Source of the DNA: G965195345 sp965277775
GTDB taxonomy: Bacteria > Pseudomonadota > Gammaproteobacteria > CAKMZV01
Length of the DNA: 64,000 nt
Reading direction: 5' to 3'
Assembly: GCA_965277775.1 (NCBI GenBank)
Contig: OZ255843.1
Coordinates: 1,736,001-1,800,000, forward strand
Positions 45,227 through 54,364 of the stretch are shown here, in pieces. Made by a program: the position numbers and the translations under genes. Below the pieces are notes generated by a model. The model did not search any database, was not told the DNA's origin, and saw nothing but the letters and a program-made list of their open reading frames with translations. Positions within the stretch are counted from its first letter, which is position 1, and each line of letters starts with the position of its first letter.

Positions 45227-45393
45227 GTTTTTTTCGGTTTTTTATTGATTTTGTCATTCTACCCTATGATTTTAAAACCATAAGGACTTATCTAAGTTTT
45301 ATAATTTAAAAAAATGATAGACAAAAAAGTCTGGTCATCCTATCATATGCAAGCAGAGTGATGATTCAAATGCAAATTAAAGAGAGATTATTG

Positions 45394-45861
45394 ATGACAG
45401 ATCAAATTAAAACAGCGTGTTTCGGAGCAGGGTGCTTCTGGGGCATTCAACAAAAATTTCATCGCATACCAGGTGTGGTTGATACCAGAGTGGGCTACAG
45501 TGGCGGGCACAAATCGCATCCAACCTATAAAGAAGTCTGCACAGGCACCACCAATCACGCAGAGGTCTGTGAAGTGCAATACGATGAAATGAAGGTCAGT
45601 TTTGAAGATTTATTGGAGGCATTTTGGCAAATGCACGATCCAACGACACCCAATCGCCAGGGACCAGACTATGGCTCACAATATCGTTCAGCCATTTACT
45701 ATTACAGCGAAGATCAAAAAGACCTGGCAATGGCTTCAATTGAAAAATGGAATCGTTCAGGTCAGTGGCGAAACCCCATTGTGACTGAAATGACGGCAAT
45801 GTCTGATTTTTGGGTGGCCGAAGATTATCATCAACATTATTTGGCCAAACGCGGATTATAG
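45394..45861 (+). CDS. msrA: Peptide methionine-S-sulfoxide reductase MsrA
   Basis: MsrA repairs the S-epimer of methionine sulfoxide. The catalytic Cys lies in FGAGCFWG near residue 13. The segments GVVDTRVGYSGG, YKEVCTGTTNHAEV and DPTTPNRQGPDYGSQYRSAIYY are typical, and the C-terminus ends soon after EDYHQHYL. The short 155-residue form ends near there. I start at the ATG at 45394 (MTDQIKTACFG), with AGAGAG upstream, rather than at 45358. It is convergent with the Lrp-type regulator. Confidence 0.93.
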   Translation: MTDQIKTACFGAGCFWGIQQKFHRIPGVVDTRVGYSGGHKSHPTYKEVCTGTTNHAEVCEVQYDEMKVSFEDLLEAFWQMHDPTTPNRQGPDYGSQYRSAIYYYSEDQKDLAMASIEKWNRSGQWRNPIVTEMTAMSDFWVAEDYHQHYLAKRGL

Positions 45862-45888
45862 GCTTTTGCTACCTATGTTTACCAATGG

Positions 45889-46374
45889 CTATAGATGATG
45901 GATGGGTAAGGCGGTTTGGTTTTTGATACGGTCTAATACCAGTGTGGCTGTCACTTTTTGCACTATGGGAGAAGTGGCCAGTAGTTGATAAAAACTGTCG
46001 TATTCGTTCATGTTTTGAAAGACGGCATGCACCAAATAATCTGTGGCACCCATGGTGCGATAGAAACCAATGACATTCGCTTGTTTTGTTGTGCCATCGA
46101 TAAATTGTTGAGCCAGTTGAACGTGGTGATCGGTTATTTCTATTTGAATAAATACCTCAACGTCAAGATTTAACATATCAAACTCAAGCAAACTGACCAC
46201 TTGCTTAATCAATCCTTGTTGCTTTAGGGTGTTGATGCGTCGCCAGACTGGTGTCGTGGAAAGATTGAGTGTTTTGGCAATGGCTTCTATCGATTGTGAG
46301 GCATCGTGTTGCAATAATTTCAATATTTGCTTATCAGTCTCATCAATTTTATGCAAGGTTTGTTTGTCGGTCAT
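45889..46374 (-). CDS. Lrp/AsnC-family transcriptional regulator
   Basis: This 161-residue regulator has an N-terminal winged helix-turn-helix (residues 10-65; QSIEAIAKTLNLSTTPVWRRINTLKQQG) and a C-terminal RAM/AsnC ligand-binding domain. Family members respond to amino acids and regulate transport or catabolism. Target genes are unknown; the aap transporter is 9 kb away on the same strand. It lies upstream of, and divergent to, nothing in particular: msrA converges on its 3' end, while mutM shares its strand. Confidence 0.88.
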   Translation of the reverse strand: MTDKQTLHKIDETDKQILKLLQHDASQSIEAIAKTLNLSTTPVWRRINTLKQQGLIKQVVSLLEFDMLNLDVEVFIQIEITDHHVQLAQQFIDGTTKQANVIGFYRTMGATDYLVHAVFQNMNEYDSFYQLLATSPIVQKVTATLVLDRIKNQTALPIHHL

Positions 46375-46434
46375 GATGTCAAAATTCTACCCTGAATTGA
46401 TTATTAGTACCAGAATATCCCACAGAAATGGCGA

Positions 46435-47259
46435 TTAAACGGTGGTTGGCCGCTTGAGCTTTTGGCACTTAGAACAATAATAAGTGGCCCTTTGCGCCAT
46501 GATGATTTTCTTGATCGGAAATTGACAGATTGTACAAGGTTGGTCCGCGCGGTTATAGACGAATAAAGTGTGGCCAAAATAGCCCCTGTGACCTTGAGGG
46601 TCAACAAAATCCCGTAAGCTCGTCCCACCTTGTTGAATGGCATCATTTAACGTTTGTTTGATGGCTTCAGCCAACAGTGTGCATTTTTTTTGGGTCAATA
46701 AATTGCTGCGGGTTTGGGGATGGATGCCAGATTTGAATAAGCTCTCATTGGCATAAATATTGCCCACGCCGACGACAATGTCTTGACGCATAATGCCAAT
46801 TTTGATCGATTGTTGCATGGTGCGCAATCGCTTATAGAGATAGTCTGAATTGAATTGATCGGATAAGGGTTCAGGCCCCAATTGATCTATAAAAGTTTGA
46901 TGACTCTGTGACCATACAAGACAGCCAAACCGCCTAGGGTCATTGTACTTAAGGCGGTATGTACCAAAATCCCACTGCCAATGATCGTGTTTTTGCCAAC
47001 AATCTGGCTTTTGGCTGAGGCTTAGGTGACCAGACATGCCTAAATGAATGAGACAAACGTCGCTTTCAAAACGACAGATGAGAAATTTCCCTCGGCGTTG
47101 AATGTCAGTTAGCTTCTGGCCAATGAGTGTTTTGGGTAGATTTTCGGGAACAGGCCAACGCAGGTTTGGATTGCGAATCACGCAATCTTTTAGTCGTTTG
47201 CCTTTAATGAAAGGTGCTATGCCCCTTAAAGTGGTTTCAACTTCTGGCAGTTCAGGCAT
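46435..47259 (-). CDS. mutM: Formamidopyrimidine-DNA glycosylase
   Basis: MutM (Fpg) excises 8-oxoguanine and cleaves the abasic site. The 274 residues begin MPELPEVETTLRG, so Pro2 is the nucleophile and Glu3 the catalytic acid, which fixes the start. A helix-two-turn-helix (DIVVGVGNIYANES) and a C-terminal zinc finger (CTICQFPI, then YYCSKCQ) are present. It follows rpmB-rpmG on the same strand with a 24-base gap, as in E. coli. Confidence 0.97.
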   Translation of the reverse strand: MPELPEVETTLRGIAPFIKGKRLKDCVIRNPNLRWPVPENLPKTLIGQKLTDIQRRGKFLICRFESDVCLIHLGMSGHLSLSQKPDCWQKHDHWQWDFGTYRLKYNDPRRFGCLVWSQSHQTFIDQLGPEPLSDQFNSDYLYKRLRTMQQSIKIGIMRQDIVVGVGNIYANESLFKSGIHPQTRSNLLTQKKCTLLAEAIKQTLNDAIQQGGTSLRDFVDPQGHRGYFGHTLFVYNRADQPCTICQFPIKKIIMAQRATYYCSKCQKLKRPTTV

Positions 47260-47283
47260 TAAGCGCCCAAGAAAAAGAGAAAA

Positions 47284-47442
47284 TTAAGATTTTATCTTAG
47301 TTTCCTTGTAGATCACATGCTTGCGAACGACGGGATCGTACTTCTTAATTTGCATCTTATCAGGCGAGTTTCGTTTGTTTTTAACGGTTGTATAGAAATG
47401 GCCTGTGCCTTCTGTTGATTCTAATTTGATTTTTTCACGCAT
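47284..47442 (-). CDS. rpmG: 50S ribosomal protein L33
   Basis: Translating the minus strand from the ATG at 47442 gives 52 residues beginning MREKIKLESTEGTGHFYTT and ending KHVIYKETKIKS, a normal L33. It has the zinc-free form, without the Cys pairs. It lies nine bases after rpmB and 24 before mutM, in the conserved rpmB-rpmG-mutM order. Confidence 0.96.
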   Translation of the reverse strand: MREKIKLESTEGTGHFYTTVKNKRNSPDKMQIKKYDPVVRKHVIYKETKIKS

Positions 47443-47451
47443 AATAAACCT

Positions 47452-47688
47452 TTAAATTTTTACGCCTTTTTTACGCAAATCAGCGAGTACGGAGTCGATG
47501 CCATTTTTATCAATGATGCGCATCCCTTTGGTTGATATTTTAAGCTTAATCCAACGATTTTCACTTTCAACCCAAAAGCGATGGGACTGTAAATTTGGCA
47601 TAAAGCGACGTTTGGTCCGACGTTTGGAGTGCGAGACATTATTGCCAGTCATGGGACGCTTTCCAGTAATTTGACAAATTTTTGACAT
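47452..47688 (-). CDS. rpmB: 50S ribosomal protein L28
   Basis: L28 is 78 residues here, starting MSKICQITGKRPMTGNNVSHS and containing KRRFMPNL and the C-terminal KGMRIIDKNGIDSVL. The start at 47688 is the family N-terminus; a reading from 47775 would add about 29 unrelated residues. It leads the rpmB-rpmG-mutM operon. Confidence 0.97.
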   Translation of the reverse strand: MSKICQITGKRPMTGNNVSHSKRRTKRRFMPNLQSHRFWVESENRWIKLKISTKGMRIIDKNGIDSVLADLRKKGVKI

Positions 47689-47885
47689 ACTTTCTACAAT
47701 GATAAAAGGTGTATAACAATTCTGCTGTTTTGAGAGGCTGGTATTATCCAAGACGCCCCATTGTATTGCAACCATTTATTGCATTAATGCGCTTAAATTT
47801 GCCTTTCAAAGGCTCATTTAACGGCTATATTGATTCAGGGGTTTCTATAATTGGCTCAGAGCATGCATCAACGATGTTGTGGTAA

Positions 47886-49076
47886 TCAAGATGTTGAGCA
47901 TGTCTCAATCGCTAGGGCAACGCCTTGCCCGCCACCAATACACATGGTGGCAAGCCCTCGTTTTAAATTGCGCTGCAATAAGGCGTGTAGTAGGGTGACG
48001 ACTATACGAGCGCCCGAAGCCCCTATGGGATGACCCAAAGCAATGGCACCACCGTGGATGTTCACTTTTGCTGGATCCAACCCCAATAGTTTAATGACAC
48101 TGAGACTTTGTGCGGCAAATGCTTCATTTGACTCAATCAAATCGACGTCGCTCAGTTGCCAGCCAATTTTATCGAACAATTTTTGGGTGGCGGCGACAGG
48201 TCCAATGCCCATTATGGTCGGATCAATGGCGGCCGCCGAAAATCCAATGATCTTGGCAAGCACTGGCAAATCATATTTCTCTACAGCAAATTTAGAAGCC
48301 AAGAGGACAGCCGCTGCGCCATCATTGATGCCTGAGGCATTGCCTGCAGTCACAGTACCCGTCGGGTCAAACACGGGCTTTAATTGGCTTAACTTTTGTA
48401 AAGACGTTAGGCGGGGGTGTTCGTCAGTGTCAAATATTGAAACTTGGTTTTTGCGATCGTGCAATTTAAGACCAACAATTTCTGCTTCAAAGGCGCCTGA
48501 CTGAATTGCAGCTTGTGCTTTTTGTTGAGAATATAGGGCAAATGCATCCTGATCTTCACGCGAGACTTGATATTTTTTGGCCAAGTTTTCAGCGGTAATG
48601 CCCATGTGGATGCCATTGGATAAGGCGCAGCTCAGTCCATCTGTTAAGACACTGTCTTGCAATGGCCATTGTCCTAATTTTTGCCCACTCCGCCCGTTCA
48701 TGAGCAGATGGGGTGCCAATGACATATTTTCTTGACCGCCTGCAATCATTAGCTCAGAATCCCCTAATCGAATGTTCTGAGCGGCTAAGGCAATGGCTTT
48801 CATGCCTGAGCCACAAACCTTGTTGAGGGTAAAGCTGGGGACTGATACGGGGATGCCCGACAAGTGCGCTGCTTGTCTGGCTGGATTTTGACCACTGCCA
48901 GCAGTAAGAACTTGTCCCATGATGACTTCATCGATGCGCTGTCCCTCTAACTGCGCATCGGCCAATACGGCTTTAATCGTCGCGGCACCGAGTTTGGGCG
49001 CTTCTTGTTTGGACAGGGCGCCATTGAATGTTCCAATGGCTGTACGTTTGGCAGCCACAATATAGACGGCTTGCAT
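47886..49076 (-). CDS. Acetyl-CoA C-acetyltransferase (thiolase)
   Basis: This thiolase of 396 residues (beta-ketothiolase, AtoB/PhaA type) condenses two acetyl-CoA to acetoacetyl-CoA or runs in reverse. The nucleophilic Cys is in LNKVCGSGMKAI near residue 88. His and the second Cys lie in NEAFAAQ, HGGAIALGHPIGASG and MCIGGGQG. The start at 49076 has GAGGTG a few bases upstream; an ATG two codons earlier is less likely. It stands alone between apbE (same strand, 390 bases away) and rpmB, so a role in PHB or in degradation is not fixed. Confidence 0.9.
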   Translation of the reverse strand: MQAVYIVAAKRTAIGTFNGALSKQEAPKLGAATIKAVLADAQLEGQRIDEVIMGQVLTAGSGQNPARQAAHLSGIPVSVPSFTLNKVCGSGMKAIALAAQNIRLGDSELMIAGGQENMSLAPHLLMNGRSGQKLGQWPLQDSVLTDGLSCALSNGIHMGITAENLAKKYQVSREDQDAFALYSQQKAQAAIQSGAFEAEIVGLKLHDRKNQVSIFDTDEHPRLTSLQKLSQLKPVFDPTGTVTAGNASGINDGAAAVLLASKFAVEKYDLPVLAKIIGFSAAAIDPTIMGIGPVAATQKLFDKIGWQLSDVDLIESNEAFAAQSLSVIKLLGLDPAKVNIHGGAIALGHPIGASGARIVVTLLHALLQRNLKRGLATMCIGGGQGVALAIETCSTS

Positions 49077-49466
49077 AATCACCTCGTGTGAGCATAAAAA
49101 AGCGTAGTATAAAAGAAAATGGACGCTCTTGAACCCATTTCTTAACAGCCATGCTGACTGCTTAAGCGCTTGTGATTGGATCTATCTGGGTGATAATCTT
49201 ATGAATCTAACAGGGACATGCGCAGCTGATCCTTGAGTTTGTAAATCATTGCCACTGTTTTTAGTCGGTTTGACGTTGGAACCACAAGAGATAAGCGACA
49301 GCCTATGAGAAGGATTTTTATGGGTTTAAACACAATGCCTTTGGATTGTATATTGTTTATAAAATCGTTGTTTCTATATTGAATGCAAGATACTAGATAA
49401 GCCCATTGCAAGAGCAGTATTTTCATTCATTTGAGTATCAAGAATCAACAAGATTGAAATGTCGTA
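49077..49466. other. Intergenic stretch without a recognisable gene
   Basis: About 390 bases between the thiolase and apbE genes. A minus-strand open frame of 75 codons (49199-49426) has no ribosome site and no domain I recognise, so I do not call it a gene; it could be a decayed gene end. No RNA gene, repeat or clear terminator was seen. Confidence 0.4.
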
Positions 49467-50483
49467 TCAGCTTCCACATGATTTACTATCCCAATGATCA
49501 GATTTTATGATCTGAAGGTTTCGATCGATCACCACGTAGGATTGAATGTGCATTTTTTCTATGACTTTGTGCCACTGAGCCCCTGCAGCGATAAGCGCTG
49601 TGGCCGCTACATCAGCACGCAGCGCACTGGTGTCAACCACAGTTGCAGAAATCAAATGATTGCTGGGGTAGCCAGTTTTGGGATTGATGATGTGATGATA
49701 ATTTTGCCCTTTGAATTGGTAAAAACGTTCATAGGTGCCAGAAGTGAAAGCGCTTTCATCAGAACATAAGGCAAAATTCAAAAGGGATTGGCCTTCTTGC
49801 TTGGGGTTTCTGATGCCAATTTGCCAATTGTCCTCGCCATTCTGTCCCAACACCTTAATGTCACCACCCAAGTTGATGATGGCGGAAGTCACTTGATATT
49901 GCTTCAAAATATGGGTGATTAAATCAGCGGCATAGCCTTTGGTGACACCGCCAAAATCAAGCTGCACATAGGAGTTTTTACTGTTCAGAAGATGACCTTG
50001 CCAAACAATATCCGCCATAGAAGGCTTATGGGTCAAATGGTTCTGAATGACCGCTTCTGGTGGGGGATTTGACTCGAGAATGTGCTTGTGAAATCCCCAG
50101 CCATCAATGAGCTTACCCATGGCAGGATTAAAATAGCCATCGGCTGATTTTGAAAGTTTTTGAATGTCGACTATCAATGATTTAACCTCAGTCGAGACAA
50201 GCGTAGGCTGGGCAGTGGCGATGTTTTGATTGATGGTGCTTAACAAACCGCCTTGCTCCCAGGCGTGCCATTGATGATGAAACCGTTCAAAAGCGTGTCT
50301 GATCGTATTTTTTATTTGTTCAGCCTCGTCAGACTGGCTGGTAAATTCAATTTGAATTTTACTGCCAAAAATGTATTGATCAAATTTGTACACCCGCTCT
50401 GTGCACGCGCTGATTTGAACCAGGCACCCTATGAGCAGAATGGCTTTGCTAGTCTTTGTAATCCAATTAAAGCGTTCTAACAA
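49467..50483 (-). CDS. apbE: FAD:protein FMN transferase ApbE
   Basis: ApbE attaches FMN covalently to periplasmic flavoproteins such as Na+-NQR and Rnf subunits. The 338-residue protein has a lipoprotein signal peptide ending ISAC (Cys27 lipidated). The family segments VSTEVKSLIVDI, LIDGWGFH, DFGGVTKGYAADLI and HHIINPKTGYPSNH are present, along with VVDTSALRADVAATAL. No target flavoprotein gene is near. It follows prfA by about 40 bases on the same strand. Confidence 0.93.
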   Translation of the reverse strand: MLERFNWITKTSKAILLIGCLVQISACTERVYKFDQYIFGSKIQIEFTSQSDEAEQIKNTIRHAFERFHHQWHAWEQGGLLSTINQNIATAQPTLVSTEVKSLIVDIQKLSKSADGYFNPAMGKLIDGWGFHKHILESNPPPEAVIQNHLTHKPSMADIVWQGHLLNSKNSYVQLDFGGVTKGYAADLITHILKQYQVTSAIINLGGDIKVLGQNGEDNWQIGIRNPKQEGQSLLNFALCSDESAFTSGTYERFYQFKGQNYHHIINPKTGYPSNHLISATVVDTSALRADVAATALIAAGAQWHKVIEKMHIQSYVVIDRNLQIIKSDHWDSKSCGS

Positions 50484-50521
50484 AAGATCAATGAATTCTG
50501 TGGTGGATTTATAAAAGTCGT

Positions 50522-51604
50522 TTAATCATCCATTTGTGCCATCAATTCGGCTTGATGTTCCCGAATCAAAGACTCTAATATACAATCCATCTCGCCTTCT
50601 AACATTTGTTGTAGTTTATATTCGGTTAAATTTATCCGATGATCGGTGACCCGACCTTGGGGAAAATTATAAGTTCGGATGCGTTCTGAACGGTCGCCAG
50701 AACCCACCAAACTTTTGCGCTGTGCAGTTTGCTCAGCCAAGGCTTTTCTTTGTTGGTCATCGATCAATCGCGCTTGTAAAATGGCCAAGGCTTTGGCTTT
50801 ATTTTGATGCTGTGAACGGCCTTGTTGGCATTCTACAGCCAGCCCCGTTGGTAAATGGGTGATGCGGATGGCAGAATCCGTTTTGTTGACGTGTTGCCCG
50901 CCCGCGCCAGAGGCCCTAAAAGTGTCTATGCGCAAATCTTTGGTTTCAATTTCAATGGCTTCTGCTTCGTTAGGCTCTGGGATTACTGCAACCGTGCAGG
51001 CCGATGTATGAACACGACCTTGCGACTCTGTTGTTGGAACGCGTTGAACCCGATGGGCACCAGATTCAAATTTCAATTGGGCATAAGCGTTTTTGCCAAC
51101 AATGCGCGTAATCACTTCTTTATATCCGCCCACTTCACCGCCACTGATGCTTAATATTTCCATTTTCCAGCCTTGGATTTCGGCGTATTTTGTGTACATT
51201 CTGAGTAGATCGCCAGCGAATAAAGAAGCTTCATTGCCGCCAGTGCCTGCACGAATTTCAATGAATATATTGCTTTGATCATGGGGGTCTTGGGGCAATA
51301 ATAAGACATCAATTTCAGCTTGAATTGAAGCCAATTGTTGTTTGAGTGTTAAAACCTCTTCTTCAGCCATTTCTTTCATATCACTTTCCCCTTCCTGGCA
51401 AAGTGTTTGCACGTCAGACAGGGCGTTTTCAACATCCAAATGGCGGCGCCAAGCGTTGATTAAATCGTTTAGCGAAGCGTGCTCTTTAGAGATTTCACGG
51501 AATTTATTTTGATCATGGATGACCTCAGGCGTTGCAAGCAGGCCGTTCAATTGCTCAAAGCGTTCATCCAGCGTGGATAATTTATTCCTTATTGAGGTTT
51601 TCAT
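50522..51604 (-). CDS. prfA: Peptide chain release factor 1
   Basis: RF1 ends translation at UAA and UAG. The 360 residues match E. coli RF1 exactly in length when started at 51604. The codon-recognition PxT motif is VPTTE, and the peptidyl-transfer motif GAGGQHVNKTDSA is present. The ATG lies inside the last 23 bases of hemA, a normal coupling; a reading from 51661 would run through hemA in another frame. prmC, which methylates the GGQ Gln and usually follows, is absent here. Confidence 0.97.
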   Translation of the reverse strand: MKTSIRNKLSTLDERFEQLNGLLATPEVIHDQNKFREISKEHASLNDLINAWRRHLDVENALSDVQTLCQEGESDMKEMAEEEVLTLKQQLASIQAEIDVLLLPQDPHDQSNIFIEIRAGTGGNEASLFAGDLLRMYTKYAEIQGWKMEILSISGGEVGGYKEVITRIVGKNAYAQLKFESGAHRVQRVPTTESQGRVHTSACTVAVIPEPNEAEAIEIETKDLRIDTFRASGAGGQHVNKTDSAIRITHLPTGLAVECQQGRSQHQNKAKALAILQARLIDDQQRKALAEQTAQRKSLVGSGDRSERIRTYNFPQGRVTDHRINLTEYKLQQMLEGEMDCILESLIREHQAELMAQMDD

Positions 51605-52844
51605 TTGTGTAGATGGATTCAATAAGACTGGCTTGGTCAAAGTCATTGTTTTCTGCCGCACGCTTGATGGATGTGGTGGGCAGATGCAAGAATTTATTGG
51701 TTAGCTGTTGAGCCATTTGTTCAATGATGGCTTCAGGGTCTTGGCCATTTTTTAATTGTCGTGTGGCTTGTTTCACACTGTGCTGTCGAATGGTATCACC
51801 ATAGTTTCTAATGTTGCATAGCAGGGGGGTGATCTCACGACTTTGTATCCACTGCATAAATTGATCACCATAGGATTGAATGATGATCTCGGCCTCTTGC
51901 GCAGCTTGTTTTCGTTTTTTGTAGTTGGTTTGAATGATGCTATTCAAATCATCCACAGTGTATAGATAAACATTGGGCAGTGAACCAGCTTCCTGTTCTA
52001 TGTCTCTTGGAACCGCCAGATCGACCAGAAAAATGGGTTTGTTTTGTCGTTTTTTAAGCGTGGTTTCAATCGCCCCTTTGCCTAAAATGGGGGTCGGTGA
52101 TGCGGTTGAAGAAATAATGATGTCTGCTTCACTCAGATGTTGATGCAGCTCTTTCAAGGTGATGGCGTATCCAGAAAATTTTGTTGCCAATTGTTGAGCA
52201 GTTTCAAGGGTACGATTGGCAATGATGATATTGCCAATGTTCTGTTCTTTTAAGTGCTTTGACACTAATTCAGCCGTTTCACCACCACCAATGACCAGAG
52301 CGGTATGGGACTCTAAATCATCAAAAATTTGTTTTGCCAGACGGGTGGCCGCAAAAGCGACTGAAACAGATTTTGTGCCGATGGTTGTTTTGCTGCGAAT
52401 GTATTTGGCGGCTTGATAGGTGTTTTGAAATAAACGGTCCAATTGACCATGGACGGTACCCGCTTTGAGCGCGTGCTGGTGTGCTTGTTTTAATTGACCC
52501 AATATTTGTGGTTCGCCCAAAATCATTGAATTGAGACCCGAAGCGACTCTCATGATGTGTTTAACCAATTCAATATCGTGCAATTGATAAATATAGGGAT
52601 TGAGTTTATCCAAGGTCAATTGATTGACTTGGTGTAACCAATGCCTGATGTCTTGGTCTTTGGGGGCGCTGAGATGGCAATAGACTTCTGTGCGATTACA
52701 GGTCGATAGGACAACGGCTTCCTCTATGCCTCGTTGATTGATGAGCCCGTGTAAAGCACTGGTCAACTTTTCATTAGAAAAAGCGACGTTCTCACGAATA
52801 TCAATCGGAGCCGTTTCATGATTAATTCCCAGACCATAGAGCAT
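51582..52844 (-). CDS. hemA: Glutamyl-tRNA reductase
   Basis: HemA reduces glutamyl-tRNA to glutamate-1-semialdehyde, the first step of tetrapyrrole synthesis by the C5 route. The 420 residues start MLYGLGINHETAPIDIRE, with catalytic Cys in VVLSTCNRTEVY near residue 50 and the NADPH-binding VIGGGETAELV near residue 190. It overlaps prfA. The divergent lolB/ispE genes seen in many gammaproteobacteria are not there; a PanE-like gene takes their place. Confidence 0.97.
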   Translation of the reverse strand: MLYGLGINHETAPIDIRENVAFSNEKLTSALHGLINQRGIEEAVVLSTCNRTEVYCHLSAPKDQDIRHWLHQVNQLTLDKLNPYIYQLHDIELVKHIMRVASGLNSMILGEPQILGQLKQAHQHALKAGTVHGQLDRLFQNTYQAAKYIRSKTTIGTKSVSVAFAATRLAKQIFDDLESHTALVIGGGETAELVSKHLKEQNIGNIIIANRTLETAQQLATKFSGYAITLKELHQHLSEADIIISSTASPTPILGKGAIETTLKKRQNKPIFLVDLAVPRDIEQEAGSLPNVYLYTVDDLNSIIQTNYKKRKQAAQEAEIIIQSYGDQFMQWIQSREITPLLCNIRNYGDTIRQHSVKQATRQLKNGQDPEAIIEQMAQQLTNKFLHLPTTSIKRAAENNDFDQASLIESIYTNENLNKE

Positions 52845-53087
52845 AGGCGTATTTTACCTCTAAACCGTTGTTTATTCCCCAATATGGGGCGCTGTGAAGG
52901 AGAATAAAAGGGTTGACAAGTTGATTAAACAACAATTGACAGAAGATTTCAAATCCAGAGCGTCACAGCCATCAGGCGCTTTAATCATGGAAGTTGTGTT
53001 TAGGGGTCAGGTCAGGTGATAAAATGCCTAATCTAAACATTCATTGATGATGAATGACGCAAGTTAGATAACGAAGGTGGACAGATT

Positions 53088-53843
53088 TTGACAGAAATGC
53101 AACAAATTGTGACGATTGGCATGGGGCAATTAGGCCAGATATTTTCTGTGGGTGCATTGAAGCTGGGTTATGCGGTTTATCCGATAAGGCGAGGTGAAAA
53201 CCTTTTTATCGCTCAAATTCAACCAACAGCGGTCATTGTGGCTGTGGGTGAAAAGGATTTAAACAGGGTGTTGGTCGATTTTCCCACACCGTGGAAAGAC
53301 CGAATCATATTGATTCAAAATGAATTATTATTTCACGATTGGACCACTTTGGGATTATCGCCAACGGTGGCTTCAATTTGGTTTGAGAAGAAAAAAGGAC
53401 GATTAGCCAAACCGCTGATGCTGAGCATTGTTTTTGGAAATCACGCCCCCTTGGTTCAACAATTGCTCAATGCAGTTGATTTGCCGTGCAGACAATTGGA
53501 CTCTGAGGCAGCATTGTTACAGCAGTTGGTATTAAAAAATTTATACATAGTGACAACCAATGTGGCGGGTTTGGCGTTAAAAGACCAAGCTACAGTGCGC
53601 GACCTTTATCAACAACACGATTTGTTTGCAGCCGTCGCCCAAGAAGTGCTTAAAATTCAGTCAAAAATCTGTGAACAAAATTTTTTATGGCAGGACTTTC
53701 AACAACCTTTATTGGAGGCTTTTGAGAGCGATTGGGATCATGTTTGTTGCGGTAGAAGTGCCTTAGATCGGCGATCGAGGGCGCTTGTACAAGCGGATCA
53801 GTATGATGTATTGGTACCAACCATGCGCGAGGTAGTGAAGTGA
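53088..53843 (+). CDS. Ketopantoate reductase-like Rossmann protein
   Basis: The 251-residue protein opens with a nucleotide-binding motif (VTIGMGQLGQIF). It then follows the ketopantoate reductase (PanE) plan: a QNELL segment where PanE has QNG, a Lys-containing LVLKNLYIVTTNVAGLAL where PanE has its catalytic Lys, and a short C-terminal helical domain. It is shorter than PanE (about 290-300), and the final Glu-bearing motif is poorly kept. The TTG at 53088 is favoured over an ATG at 53097 because GGTGG lies seven bases upstream. Its stop overlaps coaC (GTGA), so a coenzyme A role is plausible. Confidence 0.65.
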   Translation: MTEMQQIVTIGMGQLGQIFSVGALKLGYAVYPIRRGENLFIAQIQPTAVIVAVGEKDLNRVLVDFPTPWKDRIILIQNELLFHDWTTLGLSPTVASIWFEKKKGRLAKPLMLSIVFGNHAPLVQQLLNAVDLPCRQLDSEAALLQQLVLKNLYIVTTNVAGLALKDQATVRDLYQQHDLFAAVAQEVLKIQSKICEQNFLWQDFQQPLLEAFESDWDHVCCGRSALDRRSRALVQADQYDVLVPTMREVVK

Positions 53844-54364
53844 ATATTCTTTTGGGCGTAACGGGCAGTGTTGCCGTTTATAAAAGTTTGGCCTTGGTTC
53901 GATTGTTGAGCAAAGCGCAATATTCGGTGAAAGTGGTCATGAGTCAAGGGGCGCAAAAATTTGTGACTCCACTGAGCTTTAGATCATTAGGCGCTGAAGG
54001 CGTCTATGAGAATCTTTGGCAAGCCGATGAAGGCATGGCGCACATTGAACTCAGCCGTTGGGCAAATTTTATATTGGTTGCACCAGCAACAGCCAATATT
54101 ATTGGCAAAATGACCCATGGTCTGGCCGATGATTTGTTAAGTAATTGCTTATTGGCTGCCCGTGTGCCCATTGCTGTATCACCGGCGATGAATGTTGCCA
54201 TGTACCAACACCCAGCAACCCAAAGAAACCTGCAACAACTTGAGCAAGATGGCGTTGTGATTTGGGGACCAGCCACGGGCGATCAAGCGTGTGGCGAGCA
54301 CGGCTCAGGTCGCATGTTAGAGGCGCAAACATTGTTTGACAACATCTTGGCTCTGCCATTGTGA
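53840..54364 (+). CDS. coaC: Phosphopantothenoylcysteine decarboxylase, stand-alone
   Basis: CoaC decarboxylates phosphopantothenoylcysteine to phosphopantetheine with FMN. The 174 residues contain the N-terminal GVTGSVAVYKSL, the active His in HIELSRWAN, the PAMNVAMYQHP motif, and the substrate clamp ACGEHGSGRM with its Cys. In most bacteria this is the first half of a fused CoaBC; here it ends after the ALPL linker. The GTG start at 53840 overlaps the upstream stop, and its own stop overlaps coaB (GTGA). Confidence 0.93.
   Translation: MNILLGVTGSVAVYKSLALVRLLSKAQYSVKVVMSQGAQKFVTPLSFRSLGAEGVYENLWQADEGMAHIELSRWANFILVAPATANIIGKMTHGLADDLLSNCLLAARVPIAVSPAMNVAMYQHPATQRNLQQLEQDGVVIWGPATGDQACGEHGSGRMLEAQTLFDNILALPL

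Noticed and set aside
49199..49426. A 75-codon minus-strand open frame between the thiolase and apbE genes
   Set aside because: No ribosome site, no recognised domain and odd composition; kept only as intergenic sequence.
52985..53035. GGGGTCAGGTCAGG stretch as a repetitive-element end
   Set aside because: It recalls ends of REP-associated elements but occurs once and has no partner repeat or transposase nearby.
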